From Verrucomicrobiaceae bacterium (GTDB lineage Bacteria > Verrucomicrobiota > Verrucomicrobiia > Chthoniobacterales > Chthoniobacteraceae): DNA of 34,473 nt. Position numbers and translations under genes: made by a program. The notes beneath the pieces were generated by a model, which searched no databases, was not told where the DNA came from, and was given only the letters and a program-made list of their open reading frames with translations. Position 1 is the stretch's first letter, and every line of letters begins with the position of its first letter. The stretch spans positions 1 to 34,473 of the forward strand of contig SXWH01000292.1 of the NCBI GenBank assembly GCA_005791535.1, read 5' to 3'. Shown in pieces: positions 9,201-17,316 of this stretch.

Positions 9201-11148
9201 CTCCGTTGATGTACATGTGGACGAAGCGCGAGTGCGGAGCGAACGCGCCCATGTCGAGCATGGTCGCGTCGGTGAATGGATTCGACATGTAGAAGCCGCG
9301 CTGGGACATGTCGTGGGAGCCGTTGCGGATTTCGAGTTGGTCGAATTCATCGACCGCCGCGAGTCCGCGTTCGAATCCTGCGAAAATTGGTGCTTTCAGT
9401 TTTGTCGCGCCGTACTCGCCTTTGAATGAAACGCGGAAGCTCTTCTTCGCGAAGTTCGTGAATGCGCCGCCGAAGTTTTTGACGCCGCATCGCGTTTGGA
9501 AATTCTCCAGCGGCGCCGTTGAATTGAGCCATTCAAGCGTCGCCTGCACATCCGTGGATGGGCTGATTGCAGTTCCGCCCGTGGTGAGCGAAAGGCTGGG
9601 CACCTGTTTCAATCCGGCTGTCATGTTTGGGTCAGTTGCCACGGTCGTATTCAGCCACGGAGTGGTCGTCAGCACAGACGCTGTGAACACGTAGGTTTGG
9701 GTATCGACGTTGGATGGAATCCAGCCGGGCCGGAATGCCGCCGCGCGAAGAACGGTGGTCGTGCTGAATGTGAGTGGGCTCGTGTACACGTTGCCCGTCG
9801 TCTCAGTGGGTTCGGTCGTGTCGGTCGTGTAGCGAATGATCGCCCCGGGCGTGGCGCAGGAAATCCCGACAGTCTGCGGCGTGTCGTAGAATCCGCGCTT
9901 CACGGTGAACAGCGTGTCTGCGACCACTCCCGCGAAAGCCGCTCCATTCGGTGCTCCGGGCGTTGCGGGACGGAAAAAGCCCGTCGTGGCACCGGTGATG
10001 CCGTAGCTGACGTCCGATTTCTGAGCCGGAAACATAGCCGTTGTTGGGTAGTCGGCAGGAAACTGGTTGATAACCGTCGTTCCATTCGGAGCGATGAGTG
10101 CGAGGTATTCACCGCCTGCGGTAAGCGTGAAGTTGGTATGCGGTGGCTCGAGTGGCTGCGAGACTCCGGAGTTGTCGGCAAAGACAATCGCGTAGCCGTT
10201 CGCGGGAACGGTGAAGGCTGGAAATGCCCATTTGTTAGGCGTGAGCGGGTTATCCGTAAGAAAGTAGCCCGCCATATTCAGCGCGTAGCTGTTCGGGTTG
10301 TAAATCTCCACCCAGTCGGACCGAACGCCGTATTCGTCCTTCGCGCTGATCGCGTTCGATGAAAGAAACTCGGATATGGACGGTTGAGAGAAAGGCTGAT
10401 CCACGCCGATGGTGATGGTTCGCGAAGTTTGGCCGGCGTTATTGAAAGCGGTGAGCGTGTAGGTCGTCGTGGTTGTCGGTGTCACGGTGACGGAGCCATT
10501 TACCGGAACTGCGCCGATTCCTTGATCGATCATCATGCTGGTCGCGCCAATCGTCTTCCAGGAAATTACGGTGCTGGCGGGGAGGGCGGGATTTCCCGTC
10601 GCAGTGATGTTTCCTGCGGATGCCCCGACTCCGCGGATATCAGGGCTAGGTGCTTCGAACGCCTCGAGTTCGCCGAGTTGCGGATTATTGACGTTTCCGC
10701 CATTGTTTGTGATGCGGATGAATCTCCCGCGAAAGGTTCCGGCTGCAAGCGAGGCGGTGAGCACGTCCGACGCGCCCTGCACGTTCGTCGAGCCGTCCGG
10801 TCGCAAATCGTATCCCCATCGCTCGATTCCGGGTGAGCCGGCATTGTCCGAGTATACGCCGATTCGCACGCGATTCAGGCGGTCGGTGCAGCAATCGATA
10901 CGGCTGTAGAGAACGATGGATTGCAGGGAGTATTCCCGTCCAAGGTCCACCTGGATGTAGAAGCCGGTGCTTGCGGCGGTCGGGTGTGTAAAAGTCTGCG
11001 CGTCGCCATCGGTCACATTTGCTGCTGGATAGCCGGCGATTAGCGCGCCGCTTGCGGTGACGCTTTTGCCGAATGCGATGTTCGTATCATCGCAATGCGC
11101 GATGGAAAGGAGCGCGAGCAAGGAGAGGATGAGAAATGGAATTCGCAT
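6214..11148 (-). CDS. giant secreted CotH-kinase-like/lamin-tail/LamG protein
   Basis: A 1644-aa exported protein with an N-terminal signal sequence (about 1-20). Domains in order, by sequence pattern: discoidin/F5-8C-like carbohydrate-binding fold (about 22-165, NIAFGKSVTASG), lamin-tail domain (about 255-400, SEFLSSNAISAKDEYG...WVEIYNP), chitobiase/hexosaminidase C-terminal-type beta domain (about 410-490), CotH-like domain (about 510-830, QLEIRNGSHDMSQRGFYM, HMYINGVYWGLFQLRERW), a second chitobiase-type domain (starting about 895, IYYTLDGSDPR), a LamG/concanavalin-like domain (about 966-1165), a DDGYVAYLNG beta domain (about 1175-1330), return of the chitobiase-type strands (about 1337-1375), a second lamin-tail domain (about 1383-1500), and a C-terminal DFDGDGL segment. 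CotH is a protein kinase in spore coats, but activity of verrucomicrobial homologues is not established. It probably acts at or outside the cell surface. The glycosyltransferase gene ends 65 nt upstream. Confidence 0.85.
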   Translation of the reverse strand: MRIPFLILSLLALLSIAHCDDTNIAFGKSVTASGALIAGYPAANVTDGDAQTFTHPTAASTGFYIQVDLGREYSLQSIVLYSRIDCCTDRLNRVRIGVYSDNAGSPGIERWGYDLRPDGSTNVQGASDVLTASLAAGTFRGRFIRITNNGGNVNNPQLGELEAFEAPSPDIRGVGASAGNITATGNPALPASTVISWKTIGATSMMIDQGIGAVPVNGSVTVTPTTTTTYTLTAFNNAGQTSRTITIGVDQPFSQPSISEFLSSNAISAKDEYGVRSDWVEIYNPNSYALNMAGYFLTDNPLTPNKWAFPAFTVPANGYAIVFADNSGVSQPLEPPHTNFTLTAGGEYLALIAPNGTTVINQFPADYPTTAMFPAQKSDVSYGITGATTGFFRPATPGAPNGAAFAGVVADTLFTVKRGFYDTPQTVGISCATPGAIIRYTTDTTEPTETTGNVYTSPLTFSTTTVLRAAAFRPGWIPSNVDTQTYVFTASVLTTTPWLNTTVATDPNMTAGLKQVPSLSLTTGGTAISPSTDVQATLEWLNSTAPLENFQTRCGVKNFGGAFTNFAKKSFRVSFKGEYGATKLKAPIFAGFERGLAAVDEFDQLEIRNGSHDMSQRGFYMSNPFTDATMLDMGAFAPHSRFVHMYINGVYWGLFQLRERWSADMMAAYYGGQDTEYESINGNLNVGGWASPGTVYDGDGTAWERIKSLALTSGSNTYQALRPYVDIPQYVDYMTMFMFGDSEDEFRTSGPAAMGHGFKFLLNDADGYLRTSAGNRTGRSTPGKQNGDGPGSIFSMLFASGDQDYRMLLADRIHKSYVATGGALTPARNTTRLTELCNAINLAIIPECARWNYRTPATWASSRDNILNTWFPTRTSTVLGFYKTAGFYPSIDAPVFNQQGGSVAANFNLTMSTPTAGATIYYTLDGSDPRVSGPPATPIAYVGPSHPRKYLVPTAASDGFNVSSIPGLVSYYPFDGDANDAISTNHGTLVNGATTVAPGRFGTQTLNLVSPNYVNLGNPASLQITGQFTCAAWIKSSASDGLRNIVNKGHSTTPNGEITLRINAGAYQGGSWNGSSHIAIGPAGQATGDIGTWVHLASVYDGTTWRLYRNGVQIASTLDATGAVPVTANWAIGARGGGGERYFSGQIDEVCIFNRGLSATEVNQVMNNTGLASGILWAATSYAPAAAWPSNAGGFGFDTEGTFTPHFSQSMQSAMRGVNASLLTRSEFALSAADVSAVKLLQLKVRCDDGYVAYLNGVRIASRNAPSALNGTAAATAATPDATAVNQEIVDVSNFIPALTTGTNVLAVHGMNSAASDDDFLLNAELGASNLPAGLSTTAIAYSAGAVIPASRVVKARAYLNGQWSALNEAFFQVGAAACPPGALAVSELHYNPSGDDDGEFLELMNVSSNAINLRGVQFTAGITFRFPDNRDVMLGPGQRIVLVDSQLTFQKIQGWSAQLGGIYSDNLSNTSEMIQIKSADGLTTLLEFTYGTSGAWPTAADGEGRSLVLINPTTGIDHSNPANWRPSTAINGNPNASDALTFIGNALADFDGDGLAARMEFGLGTSDVAPNAAPLSANPDLTFTVDQVVGADVFTVEATSDFSLWNLPVEVVSRQLLLNGKQRTIYRASGNPVAAFFRLRLLP

Positions 11149-11160
11149 GGGATACAGACT

Positions 11161-11192
11161 GAGCGGAAGGAACCCTTAGCCGGGTTTCGCTC
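11161..11192 (-). promoter_or_regulatory. two-tier hairpin in the leader of the CotH-type gene
   Basis: GAGCG/CGCTC (11161-11165 with 11188-11192) encloses AACCC/GGGTT (11171-11175 with 11182-11186) in the 65-nt gap between the glycosyltransferase stop and the CotH start. No T tract follows on the minus strand, so it is not an obvious terminator; it may be a weak attenuating or mRNA-stabilising structure, or chance. Confidence 0.2.
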
Positions 11193-11213
11193 GGATTCAA
11201 CGGGCGGACTGAT

Positions 11214-12812
11214 CTATTTAATGCGTACCGCCCGTACTACGACGGAATCCGGTTCGCCCTTCTCGGCGCGCGTGGCGATGGGTTCCGAGAGGATGTTGAA
11301 AGATTTCGCAAACTTTCCGCGATCCTTCCCGCGGACGAGGTAAAACGCTGGTTCCTTTGGTGCATCTGAGGTTTCCGGAGCGTACGCGATTTGCGTTTCA
11401 TCCAGATAGAACAGAACGCCTAGCAACGGGGCGTAATCGTCCAGATTATAAGCAATCAGGCGATCACCGCTGAGGCTTGTGTCGATTTGCTCGGCGAAGG
11501 GGCGGATGTTGTCGGAGCGCTTGATTACCGGCATTGCAACGGCCGCCATGTTGATCATTCCCATGGCAGCGACGATTCCGGTCCAAAGTGTCAGATGCAG
11601 CGTTTCGTGAAGGCGCCGCCGGAGCTGCATCAGGCAGAGCGATGCGCCGATGACCAGCAGCAGTCCGAATGCTGAGAGCCAGATCGGTGTCGCGCCTGGA
11701 TCGCGCCCGTAAGCGGCGACGACAAACGGGCCGGCGAGTGCGCAGAGGAACATCGAAAACGTGAGCCCGAATGCCGCATACCGCCACCAATGGCGGAACC
11801 TGCGTGGACAGTTCCAGAGCACCGGCGCGAGGATGAGGCTGAATGGTGCTACCAGCGGCTGGACGTAGCGGGGGAGTACGCCGGGAATCAGCAGCAACGC
11901 GAAGAAACACACGACCACTGCATTTCTCGCACCGACCAGAACCGAACATCCGCGTGGATACATCGTGTCGTTTACGCCCCGCGCCCACAGCAGCGGCGCG
12001 AAAAGCACCCACGGCAGGTGGTTCGCGAGGCCGCTCGGGATGTTGAGTAGATACTTCTTCAGGTCCATCTCCGCACCGGTCACCCGACCCACAAACTGCC
12101 GCTGCCAAACCTGCCCGACCTCCGCCGCAGCGACTTCACGAAAATACGGAACCGCCCATGCTGCGATAACTCCCGCCATGATCAGCTGTCCGGCGAAATG
12201 CGCGGGGTCCAGTAGCGTGCGCAGATTTCTCTCGCGCATCAGCACAGCCACCACGATGGCGTAGAAAAACAGCAGATGAAGCGGCGCTTTTGCGAGCACT
12301 GCGAGAGCGTTGAAGAACATGGCCGGCAGCCACAGCTTCCACGACGATTCGCTTTTCGCCCACGCGCTCAACCACAGTACAATCGCGATACCGCTGAGCG
12401 ACACGTACACAGCTTCCAGTTCCGCCAGGCGGCATTTATCGATTGTGGCCACCTGCGTCATCATCACGATCGCGGCGACGAGCGACTCCTCCGTGATCAG
12501 CCAGCCCTGCGTTGCGATGATGATCACGACTGCAAGCGCGAGCACACTCAGGACGCTCGGAAGGCGCGCCGCCCATGTGTTTTTTCCGAAGAGCTTCATC
12601 GTTCCCGCCATGCACCACTGCACGAGCGGCGGCTTTCGCAGAAACGGCTTTCCGCCCACGTGCGGCACGGCCCAACTTCCGCCTTCCATCATCGTCACAG
12701 CGGGCATGATGCGGCGCCCTTCCTCGCCCTTCAGTTCCGTGGAGCCGAGGCCCGGCAGGAAAATCGCGCACCAGAGCGCGAACACGATCAGCAATGCGTT
12801 GACCCGGTTCAT
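11214..12812 (-). CDS. ArnT/PMT-like polytopic glycosyltransferase (GT-83/GT-39-like)
   Basis: Enzymes of this fold move a sugar from a polyprenyl-phosphate donor onto a lipid or protein on the outer face of the inner membrane. The 532-aa product has a first hydrophobic helix (VNALLIVFALWCAIFLPGLG) followed by the periplasmic loop GEEGRRIMPAVTMMEGGSW...GKPFLRKPPLVQW, which is the ArnT/PMT first-loop pattern with acidic E30/E31 at the catalytic position, then about ten further membrane segments and a soluble C-terminal tail of about 90 residues. I chose ATG 12812 because the signature begins just after it; a longer open frame reaches 13019 but overlaps the upstream gene. It starts 44 nt after the TPR gene stop and precedes the CotH gene, suggesting one transcript. 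Acceptor and sugar cannot be predicted, though glycosylation of the exported neighbours is possible. Confidence 0.8.
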   Translation of the reverse strand: MNRVNALLIVFALWCAIFLPGLGSTELKGEEGRRIMPAVTMMEGGSWAVPHVGGKPFLRKPPLVQWCMAGTMKLFGKNTWAARLPSVLSVLALAVVIIIATQGWLITEESLVAAIVMMTQVATIDKCRLAELEAVYVSLSGIAIVLWLSAWAKSESSWKLWLPAMFFNALAVLAKAPLHLLFFYAIVVAVLMRERNLRTLLDPAHFAGQLIMAGVIAAWAVPYFREVAAAEVGQVWQRQFVGRVTGAEMDLKKYLLNIPSGLANHLPWVLFAPLLWARGVNDTMYPRGCSVLVGARNAVVVCFFALLLIPGVLPRYVQPLVAPFSLILAPVLWNCPRRFRHWWRYAAFGLTFSMFLCALAGPFVVAAYGRDPGATPIWLSAFGLLLVIGASLCLMQLRRRLHETLHLTLWTGIVAAMGMINMAAVAMPVIKRSDNIRPFAEQIDTSLSGDRLIAYNLDDYAPLLGVLFYLDETQIAYAPETSDAPKEPAFYLVRGKDRGKFAKSFNILSEPIATRAEKGEPDSVVVRAVRIK

Positions 12813-12856
12813 GCGCGGATCATTCCGCCCTTGATGAGTGAGCGTCCGGCATCCCG

Positions 12857-15800
12857 CTATTTGCTCAGCCCTGCGAGGCGCTGCTTCGCTTCCTCGGCTT
12901 CGGGCAGCGACTGGAGCTTCTCCTTCGCCAGCATCTCCTCCAGAATCTTCTTCATCTTGTCGTCCTTGCCCTGCATCCGGTAGGAATCCGCAGCCTTTAG
13001 GTAAGCGCGCGCGGCCCATGCGGGATGCTTGAGTTGCGTGAGCGCCACGCGCTCAAACTGCGACGTCGCTTCAGCCCATTTCTTCTGCCGGAACAATGCC
13101 TCGGCGATGTGGTAAAGTGCGTAGGCTGTCGATTCCCCGCGCCATTCGCGCACGCCTGCCACTTCCTGATAGAGCTTCGTCGCCTCGGCAAAGTTGCCCT
13201 TTTCAAGATGCACGTTTGCCTGCCCGAGCAGCGCCTCCTTGAGCTTGTAAGGCGCGCCGAGCCGGTCGATGGCATGCGTGTAGAGCTTCATCGCCTCGTC
13301 GTAATTCTTCTTCGCGAAGTTCACGTCTCCGAGTCCGACCCAGCCTGCGTCCACGCGGTCCGCCTTCGGGAAGTTTTCGCGCAGCGTCTGGTAGAGCGTC
13401 TCGGCCTCGGCGAGCTTTCCCTTGGAGAACTGGTAATCGCCAATCTCCATCAGCAGATGCGGGCTCAGGTCCTCTGGCTTTGCTTTCTCCGCGATCTCGG
13501 CGATGAGCTTCTCCCGTTTTTCAAAATTGCGCGTCAGCTTCGCGAGTTCGCTGAATACGTAAAGAATCCGGTATTCCGCGGTCGGGTTCGCATTCTCGCG
13601 GAGCGGCTTGATCATCCGTTCCAATTCCGCCTCCGCGTCCCATTTCTGGGGCTCCGGCTCCGCCTTCGGTTTCTCGGTGCCTGCTGTCGTCACGCCGGTA
13701 TTCGAGACCTCCGTGGCCAGCGTCTCCTTCACCGCCATTGGCGGACGGCGACGCGACCAGTCGGCCACCTGGGTGAGGATCATCTCGATGCCCTCGCGCT
13801 TTTGATCGCCGATGTATTTTGTGAGCGTCTCGATGGTGATCTTCTTCGCCTCCTCCATGAGGCCGAGCTTCGACTTCGCCTTGCCCATCCAGTAAACGGC
13901 GGTCACCGCCGCGGGATGCTCGGGACGTGTCTGCACGAACTCCGTGTAAAGCTTCTCCACGCCCTCCCAATCGCCCGCCTTCTGCAACTGCTTGCCTGCC
14001 TCGAAGAGCGAGTAGTTCAGCACTTCATCGGTGGTCGAGCGCTTGTAGCTCTCCGTGTAGGCGACTGCCGCTTCGGCGTGCAATTTCAGCGCAGCCTTGG
14101 CGTCGCCCATCAGCGCATAGACCTCCGGTTGCAGGAGCTCCTTCGGGTCCGAGCCGAAGTTCGCCAGCCACGTTTCGCATTCCTTGATGCACTGTTCGTT
14201 TTCGTGCGCGGCGAAATTGCACACGCCCAGCCGGTATCGCGCATCGGAGCCGTAGCTCGATTTCTCGCCCCACTTCGCGAGGTAGGCGTTCAGGCGTTCG
14301 ATTGCGCCGTCCGTGTCGCCGGGCTTGTCCGTGTCCTTTTGGTAATGGCCCGAGAACAAATGCGTGAGCGCGAGCTGATACTCCGCATCCTCCATGAACG
14401 CGCCCTTTCCGTTTGCCACGCTGCTGTAGAGGTCGATGAACGTCTGCAAATCCTTCTGCGCTTCGGGGAACTTGTTCTGCAAAAACTTCGTGTTCCCGAT
14501 TTGAAAACGCACCTCCGCCTCGTAGGCGCTGCGGGCCTTTTCATCCAGGCCCTTGATGATCTCCAGCGCAGCGGTGAAGTACTTCTCCGCCATAAACCAG
14601 TCCTTCTTCCGCATCGCGGCGGCGGCGCGGATGTAGGCCACGTCGCCCGTGTGCTTGCCGTTCGGGAACTCCGCGAGGTACTCGTCGGCGAACTTGTAAG
14701 TCCGCTCCGCGAGCCCCAGTTCACCGTAGTGCGAGAGGCGGCTGAAGATGACCAACTCGCGCACCGGCGACTTCGGGAACTCCTCCAGGATCTGGTTGAA
14801 CACCACGATCGCCTCCCACTTTTTGTTCATGTCCGAATGGCACCGCGCCATTCGGAAATACAGCGCAGGCATGTAGTCGCCCGCCTTCTCAAACTGCGCC
14901 AGAATCCGCTCCGCCTCCGCGATGCGCGGCTTCACGATCTCGTCGTTCATCCGGATCGCCTCCGCCAGCTTCTGCGGATCCTTGCCGGCTGCTTTCATGA
15001 ACTGCTCGATGCGCAGCTTCATCGCCGCGATGCGGTCGCGCTGCATCCCCGCCACCTCGTCGCGTGGACGCACCGTCCAGTAAGCTTCCAGCGCCTTTTT
15101 GTAAGCGTGGACGTCCAGCAACTCGTCGCCGAGTTTGATCGCCAGCGAATTCAGCACGATGAAGTTCTCCACCAGATGCGTCTTCGTTTGCAGCGTCTTC
15201 AAAAGCGCGATCGCCTTGTCCGCAAACACCGTCGTGTCCGCAGCCGTCGGGTCGTGCTTCAAGGCATACAGCGACATCAGCCGCACCGCACCCTCCGCCG
15301 AGGTGGACGTATTAAACTCCGGATACACCAGCCGCTCCAGCACGCCGATTTCCTCCTCCGGCTTCTTGAGCTGGAAATAACAATGCGCCTGCCCCGTCAG
15401 CGCGTGCTCGCGGAATATCGTCCGCGCCGGATTCGAAGCGGGCAGGGGATTCGCCCACTGCTCGATCTGCACCCACCACTCGATCGCCTTCTCCCACTGC
15501 TTCATCTGCATGTACGACTGCGCAATCGCCAGCTTTACCTCGATCATCTTCTCATGCGCAGGCCACCGCCGCAGGAACTCATTCCAGTACGCGATCGCCT
15601 TGTTCAGATTCTCCTCCTTGCCCTGCCGGTAATAACATTCGCCCATCGCCAGCACCACATACGCGCTCGGCGGCTGCTGCTTCTCATCCTCGCGGAGCTG
15701 ATTCCAGTATTCCTCCAGCTTCGCCACCGCCTCCGCAAACTTCCCGCCCTCGAAATACTGCATGCCCAGATTGCGGATCTTCGCGAGCTGCACCGCGCGC

Positions 15801-15922
15801 GAATCCTGTTGATTCGCAGCCGGCGCGACCTGCGCCTCCAGTGGCGAAGGAAGGGCGATCACCAGCCCGAGGCTGATGGCGGATAGCGGGTAAAAACAGA
15901 GGGCTTTCAGTCGGCGTTTCAT
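12857..15922 (-). CDS. large exported TPR-repeat protein
   Basis: A 1021-aa protein starting with a basic-hydrophobic signal peptide (about 1-30, cleavage likely after PSPLEA) followed almost entirely by tetratricopeptide-like helical pairs. Recognisable units include GMQYFEGGKFAEAVAKLEEY, MGECYYRQGKEENLNKAIAYW, IGNTKFLQNKFPEAQKDLQTF, MGDAKAALKLHAEAAVAYTES, GDVNFAKKNYDEAMKLYTHAI and IAEALFRQKKWAEATSQFERV. TPR arrays are protein-binding scaffolds; no catalytic motif is seen. Its repeats resemble YbgF/BamD-type periplasmic TPRs in the broad sense only. It appears to be the first gene of a minus-strand run with the glycosyltransferase and CotH protein, so a periplasmic assembly or docking role is a reasonable inference. 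The opposite strand carries a 953-codon open frame within it, which I treat as a compositional shadow. Confidence 0.85.
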   Translation of the reverse strand: MKRRLKALCFYPLSAISLGLVIALPSPLEAQVAPAANQQDSRAVQLAKIRNLGMQYFEGGKFAEAVAKLEEYWNQLREDEKQQPPSAYVVLAMGECYYRQGKEENLNKAIAYWNEFLRRWPAHEKMIEVKLAIAQSYMQMKQWEKAIEWWVQIEQWANPLPASNPARTIFREHALTGQAHCYFQLKKPEEEIGVLERLVYPEFNTSTSAEGAVRLMSLYALKHDPTAADTTVFADKAIALLKTLQTKTHLVENFIVLNSLAIKLGDELLDVHAYKKALEAYWTVRPRDEVAGMQRDRIAAMKLRIEQFMKAAGKDPQKLAEAIRMNDEIVKPRIAEAERILAQFEKAGDYMPALYFRMARCHSDMNKKWEAIVVFNQILEEFPKSPVRELVIFSRLSHYGELGLAERTYKFADEYLAEFPNGKHTGDVAYIRAAAAMRKKDWFMAEKYFTAALEIIKGLDEKARSAYEAEVRFQIGNTKFLQNKFPEAQKDLQTFIDLYSSVANGKGAFMEDAEYQLALTHLFSGHYQKDTDKPGDTDGAIERLNAYLAKWGEKSSYGSDARYRLGVCNFAAHENEQCIKECETWLANFGSDPKELLQPEVYALMGDAKAALKLHAEAAVAYTESYKRSTTDEVLNYSLFEAGKQLQKAGDWEGVEKLYTEFVQTRPEHPAAVTAVYWMGKAKSKLGLMEEAKKITIETLTKYIGDQKREGIEMILTQVADWSRRRPPMAVKETLATEVSNTGVTTAGTEKPKAEPEPQKWDAEAELERMIKPLRENANPTAEYRILYVFSELAKLTRNFEKREKLIAEIAEKAKPEDLSPHLLMEIGDYQFSKGKLAEAETLYQTLRENFPKADRVDAGWVGLGDVNFAKKNYDEAMKLYTHAIDRLGAPYKLKEALLGQANVHLEKGNFAEATKLYQEVAGVREWRGESTAYALYHIAEALFRQKKWAEATSQFERVALTQLKHPAWAARAYLKAADSYRMQGKDDKMKKILEEMLAKEKLQSLPEAEEAKQRLAGLSK

Positions 15923-16213
15923 GAATTCCGGATTGGTCCCCGAACGTTGCGATCCCCCCGCACAAAGTCGAGCCCGCTTTTCGCGTTTTGGGGCTTTGCC
16001 GGCGGTTGTGTTGCCGCACCGGAGGCCGGCTTACCGGCGGAGGTGGTTTGGACGCGGTGGGGGGCTCAGGCGGATTCTCCAAGATCGCTCTCTTCAGGAA
16101 AGTGCGTCGCGTATTTCACGAGCGCGGCCGTGGAGGCGATTCCGCGAACTGCAATCCGTCCTATCCACGAGGTCATCGTGATGGCTGACGTCCGGTGTGG
16201 CTTTGATGTGAAC
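15923..16213. other. noncoding gap upstream of the TPR gene
   Basis: This 291-nt gap separates two minus-strand genes and should hold the promoter of the TPR gene. I could not pick a convincing -35/-10 pair. A repeated CCGGCGG heptamer occurs twice (near 16010 and 16034), with no clear palindrome. An open frame across 15684-16082 on the minus strand is proline-rich and overlaps the TPR start, so I reject it as a gene. Confidence 0.5.
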
Positions 16214-16735
16214 CTACTTCGGCGGGATGGTGACGGATTTGAGGCTCTTGCGGAGCGCGGCTTCGTATTTTGGGAAGTCTTCCTTGGTGGAGTTGAAATT
16301 GAATACGAGCATCTTCCCTTCGTGTCCGGTGAGAAGGAGCATGTTGTAGATGTTGGTATCGATGGCGTTTGAGGTCATCTCCATCAAAAGCCATTTCTGC
16401 CCGGAGTGTTCGATGATCTCGTTTTTCTTCCACTGGATGCCGGGAATCATTCGCTCGAAGAGCTGGGTGAAGGTTTTCTGCACTTCCGGCAGTGCTTCCT
16501 GCGGGATGGCGTGCGGTTTGAGATCGTAGGCGACGGTGGTCGTGCCGGAGGGTGTGCCGACCGCGTACGCCGGGGCCTGATTCGATGGCCACTTGGTCGC
16601 GATCATCTCCTTGCTCAACGGCTTGAATCCCTCGGGGGCTTCAAAGGTCACTTGCGAGCTGCCGACTTTGACTGGCTCGGCAAGCAATGTGAGCCGAAGC
16701 GCGAGCAGCGCGGCGAAGAGTGCGGTGTGTTTCAT
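16214..16735 (-). CDS. exported protein of unknown function, PsbP/DcrB-like pattern
   Basis: A 173-aa product starting MKHTALFAALLALRLTLLA, a clear signal peptide with likely cleavage before EPVKVGSS. The mature part begins with a strand then FEAPEGFKPLSKEM, and ends FNFNSTKEDFPKYEAALRKSLKSVTIPPK. An opening beta strand followed by P-x-GF and a final Y/F-xx-AL-KSLKSV-helix is how small PsbP/DcrB/Mog1-fold periplasmic proteins usually look; this is my pattern inference, not a confirmed family. No lipobox is present, so it should be soluble in the periplasm. ATG 16735 is chosen because the signal sequence starts there, although the frame is open back to 16942. It is the last of three small minus-strand genes and lies 92 nt after the preceding one. 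Confidence 0.7.
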   Translation of the reverse strand: MKHTALFAALLALRLTLLAEPVKVGSSQVTFEAPEGFKPLSKEMIATKWPSNQAPAYAVGTPSGTTTVAYDLKPHAIPQEALPEVQKTFTQLFERMIPGIQWKKNEIIEHSGQKWLLMEMTSNAIDTNIYNMLLLTGHEGKMLVFNFNSTKEDFPKYEAALRKSLKSVTIPPK

Positions 16736-16827
16736 GGTGTTCTGGTTGCTTTTCCTGCGGGCGGAGACTGTGGAGGGGGCCGGGAAATGGCAAGCGCAAG
16801 CCGTGGCGATGGCCGCAGCCGCGCGCG

Positions 16828-17232
16828 TCATTGCTTGATGGATTTCACGAGGTGGATGTCGCGCCCCAGCACAAAGACACGATACTGCGGCACGCCGAGA
16901 ATTCGCGCAGGGATGTCGTTCCTCACCGGCTTGGCGCCGCACTCGACGACGCGTTGTTCAAACTCCCTGGCCTCAGCGTCTGTCGCGAAGACGCCGACGA
17001 GATGCCAGTGACGCTGGGTTCGCATGAGTTCGAGGAAGTAGGTGCAGGCCTCGGGCTGGGATTCGGTGGTGAAGATGGGGTCCGAATCGCAACCGCGCTC
17101 CGAGTAAAAGATGCTCCACACTTTCCCATCGTGCATGAGGCAGTAGGCATCCGAGCCGCGGGACTCGATGGCGTAGTTCGAGGGCGAGCAGCCTTCCTCC
17201 TCCAGCTTTTGTCGCAGTTCTGCAATCGTCAT
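16828..17232 (-). CDS. small soluble protein of unknown function, immunity-protein-like N terminus
   Basis: A 134-aa cytosolic-looking protein without signal or membrane segment. The first half (MTIAELRQKLEEEGCSPSNY, then AYCLMHDGKVWSIFYSERG, then EACTYFLELM) resembles small polymorphic-toxin immunity proteins of the kind with a YCL...W.. .YSERG...EAC.YFL pattern; that link is from memory and unverified. The second half (HWHLVGVFATDAEAREFEQRVVECG...YRVFVLGRD) has an alternating strand-helix-strand look and faintly recalls a SPOR domain. No toxin gene is adjacent, so if it is an immunity protein it is an orphan. Flanking genes on the same strand are also unrecognised. That it is a real gene is supported by continuous, well-composed codons and a normal ATG. 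Confidence 0.65.
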   Translation of the reverse strand: MTIAELRQKLEEEGCSPSNYAIESRGSDAYCLMHDGKVWSIFYSERGCDSDPIFTTESQPEACTYFLELMRTQRHWHLVGVFATDAEAREFEQRVVECGAKPVRNDIPARILGVPQYRVFVLGRDIHLVKSIKQ

Positions 17233-17316
17233 AGGTTTCGCGTGCGCTGCGGTCTGCGGTTACCGGAGGGGCGGTGCGAAGTCCAGCGGCCTCGCTCTCT
17301 GGATGTGCCCGCATTC

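Noticed and set aside
13025-15886. 953-codon plus-strand open frame opposite the TPR gene
   Set aside because: It is Arg/Leu/His-rich without any domain, mirrors the TPR gene exactly, and arises from GC-rich codon bias; the TPR frame has a signal peptide and clear repeats.
15684-16082. 132-codon proline-rich minus-strand frame before the TPR gene
   Set aside because: It overlaps the TPR signal peptide in another frame and has no recognisable content.
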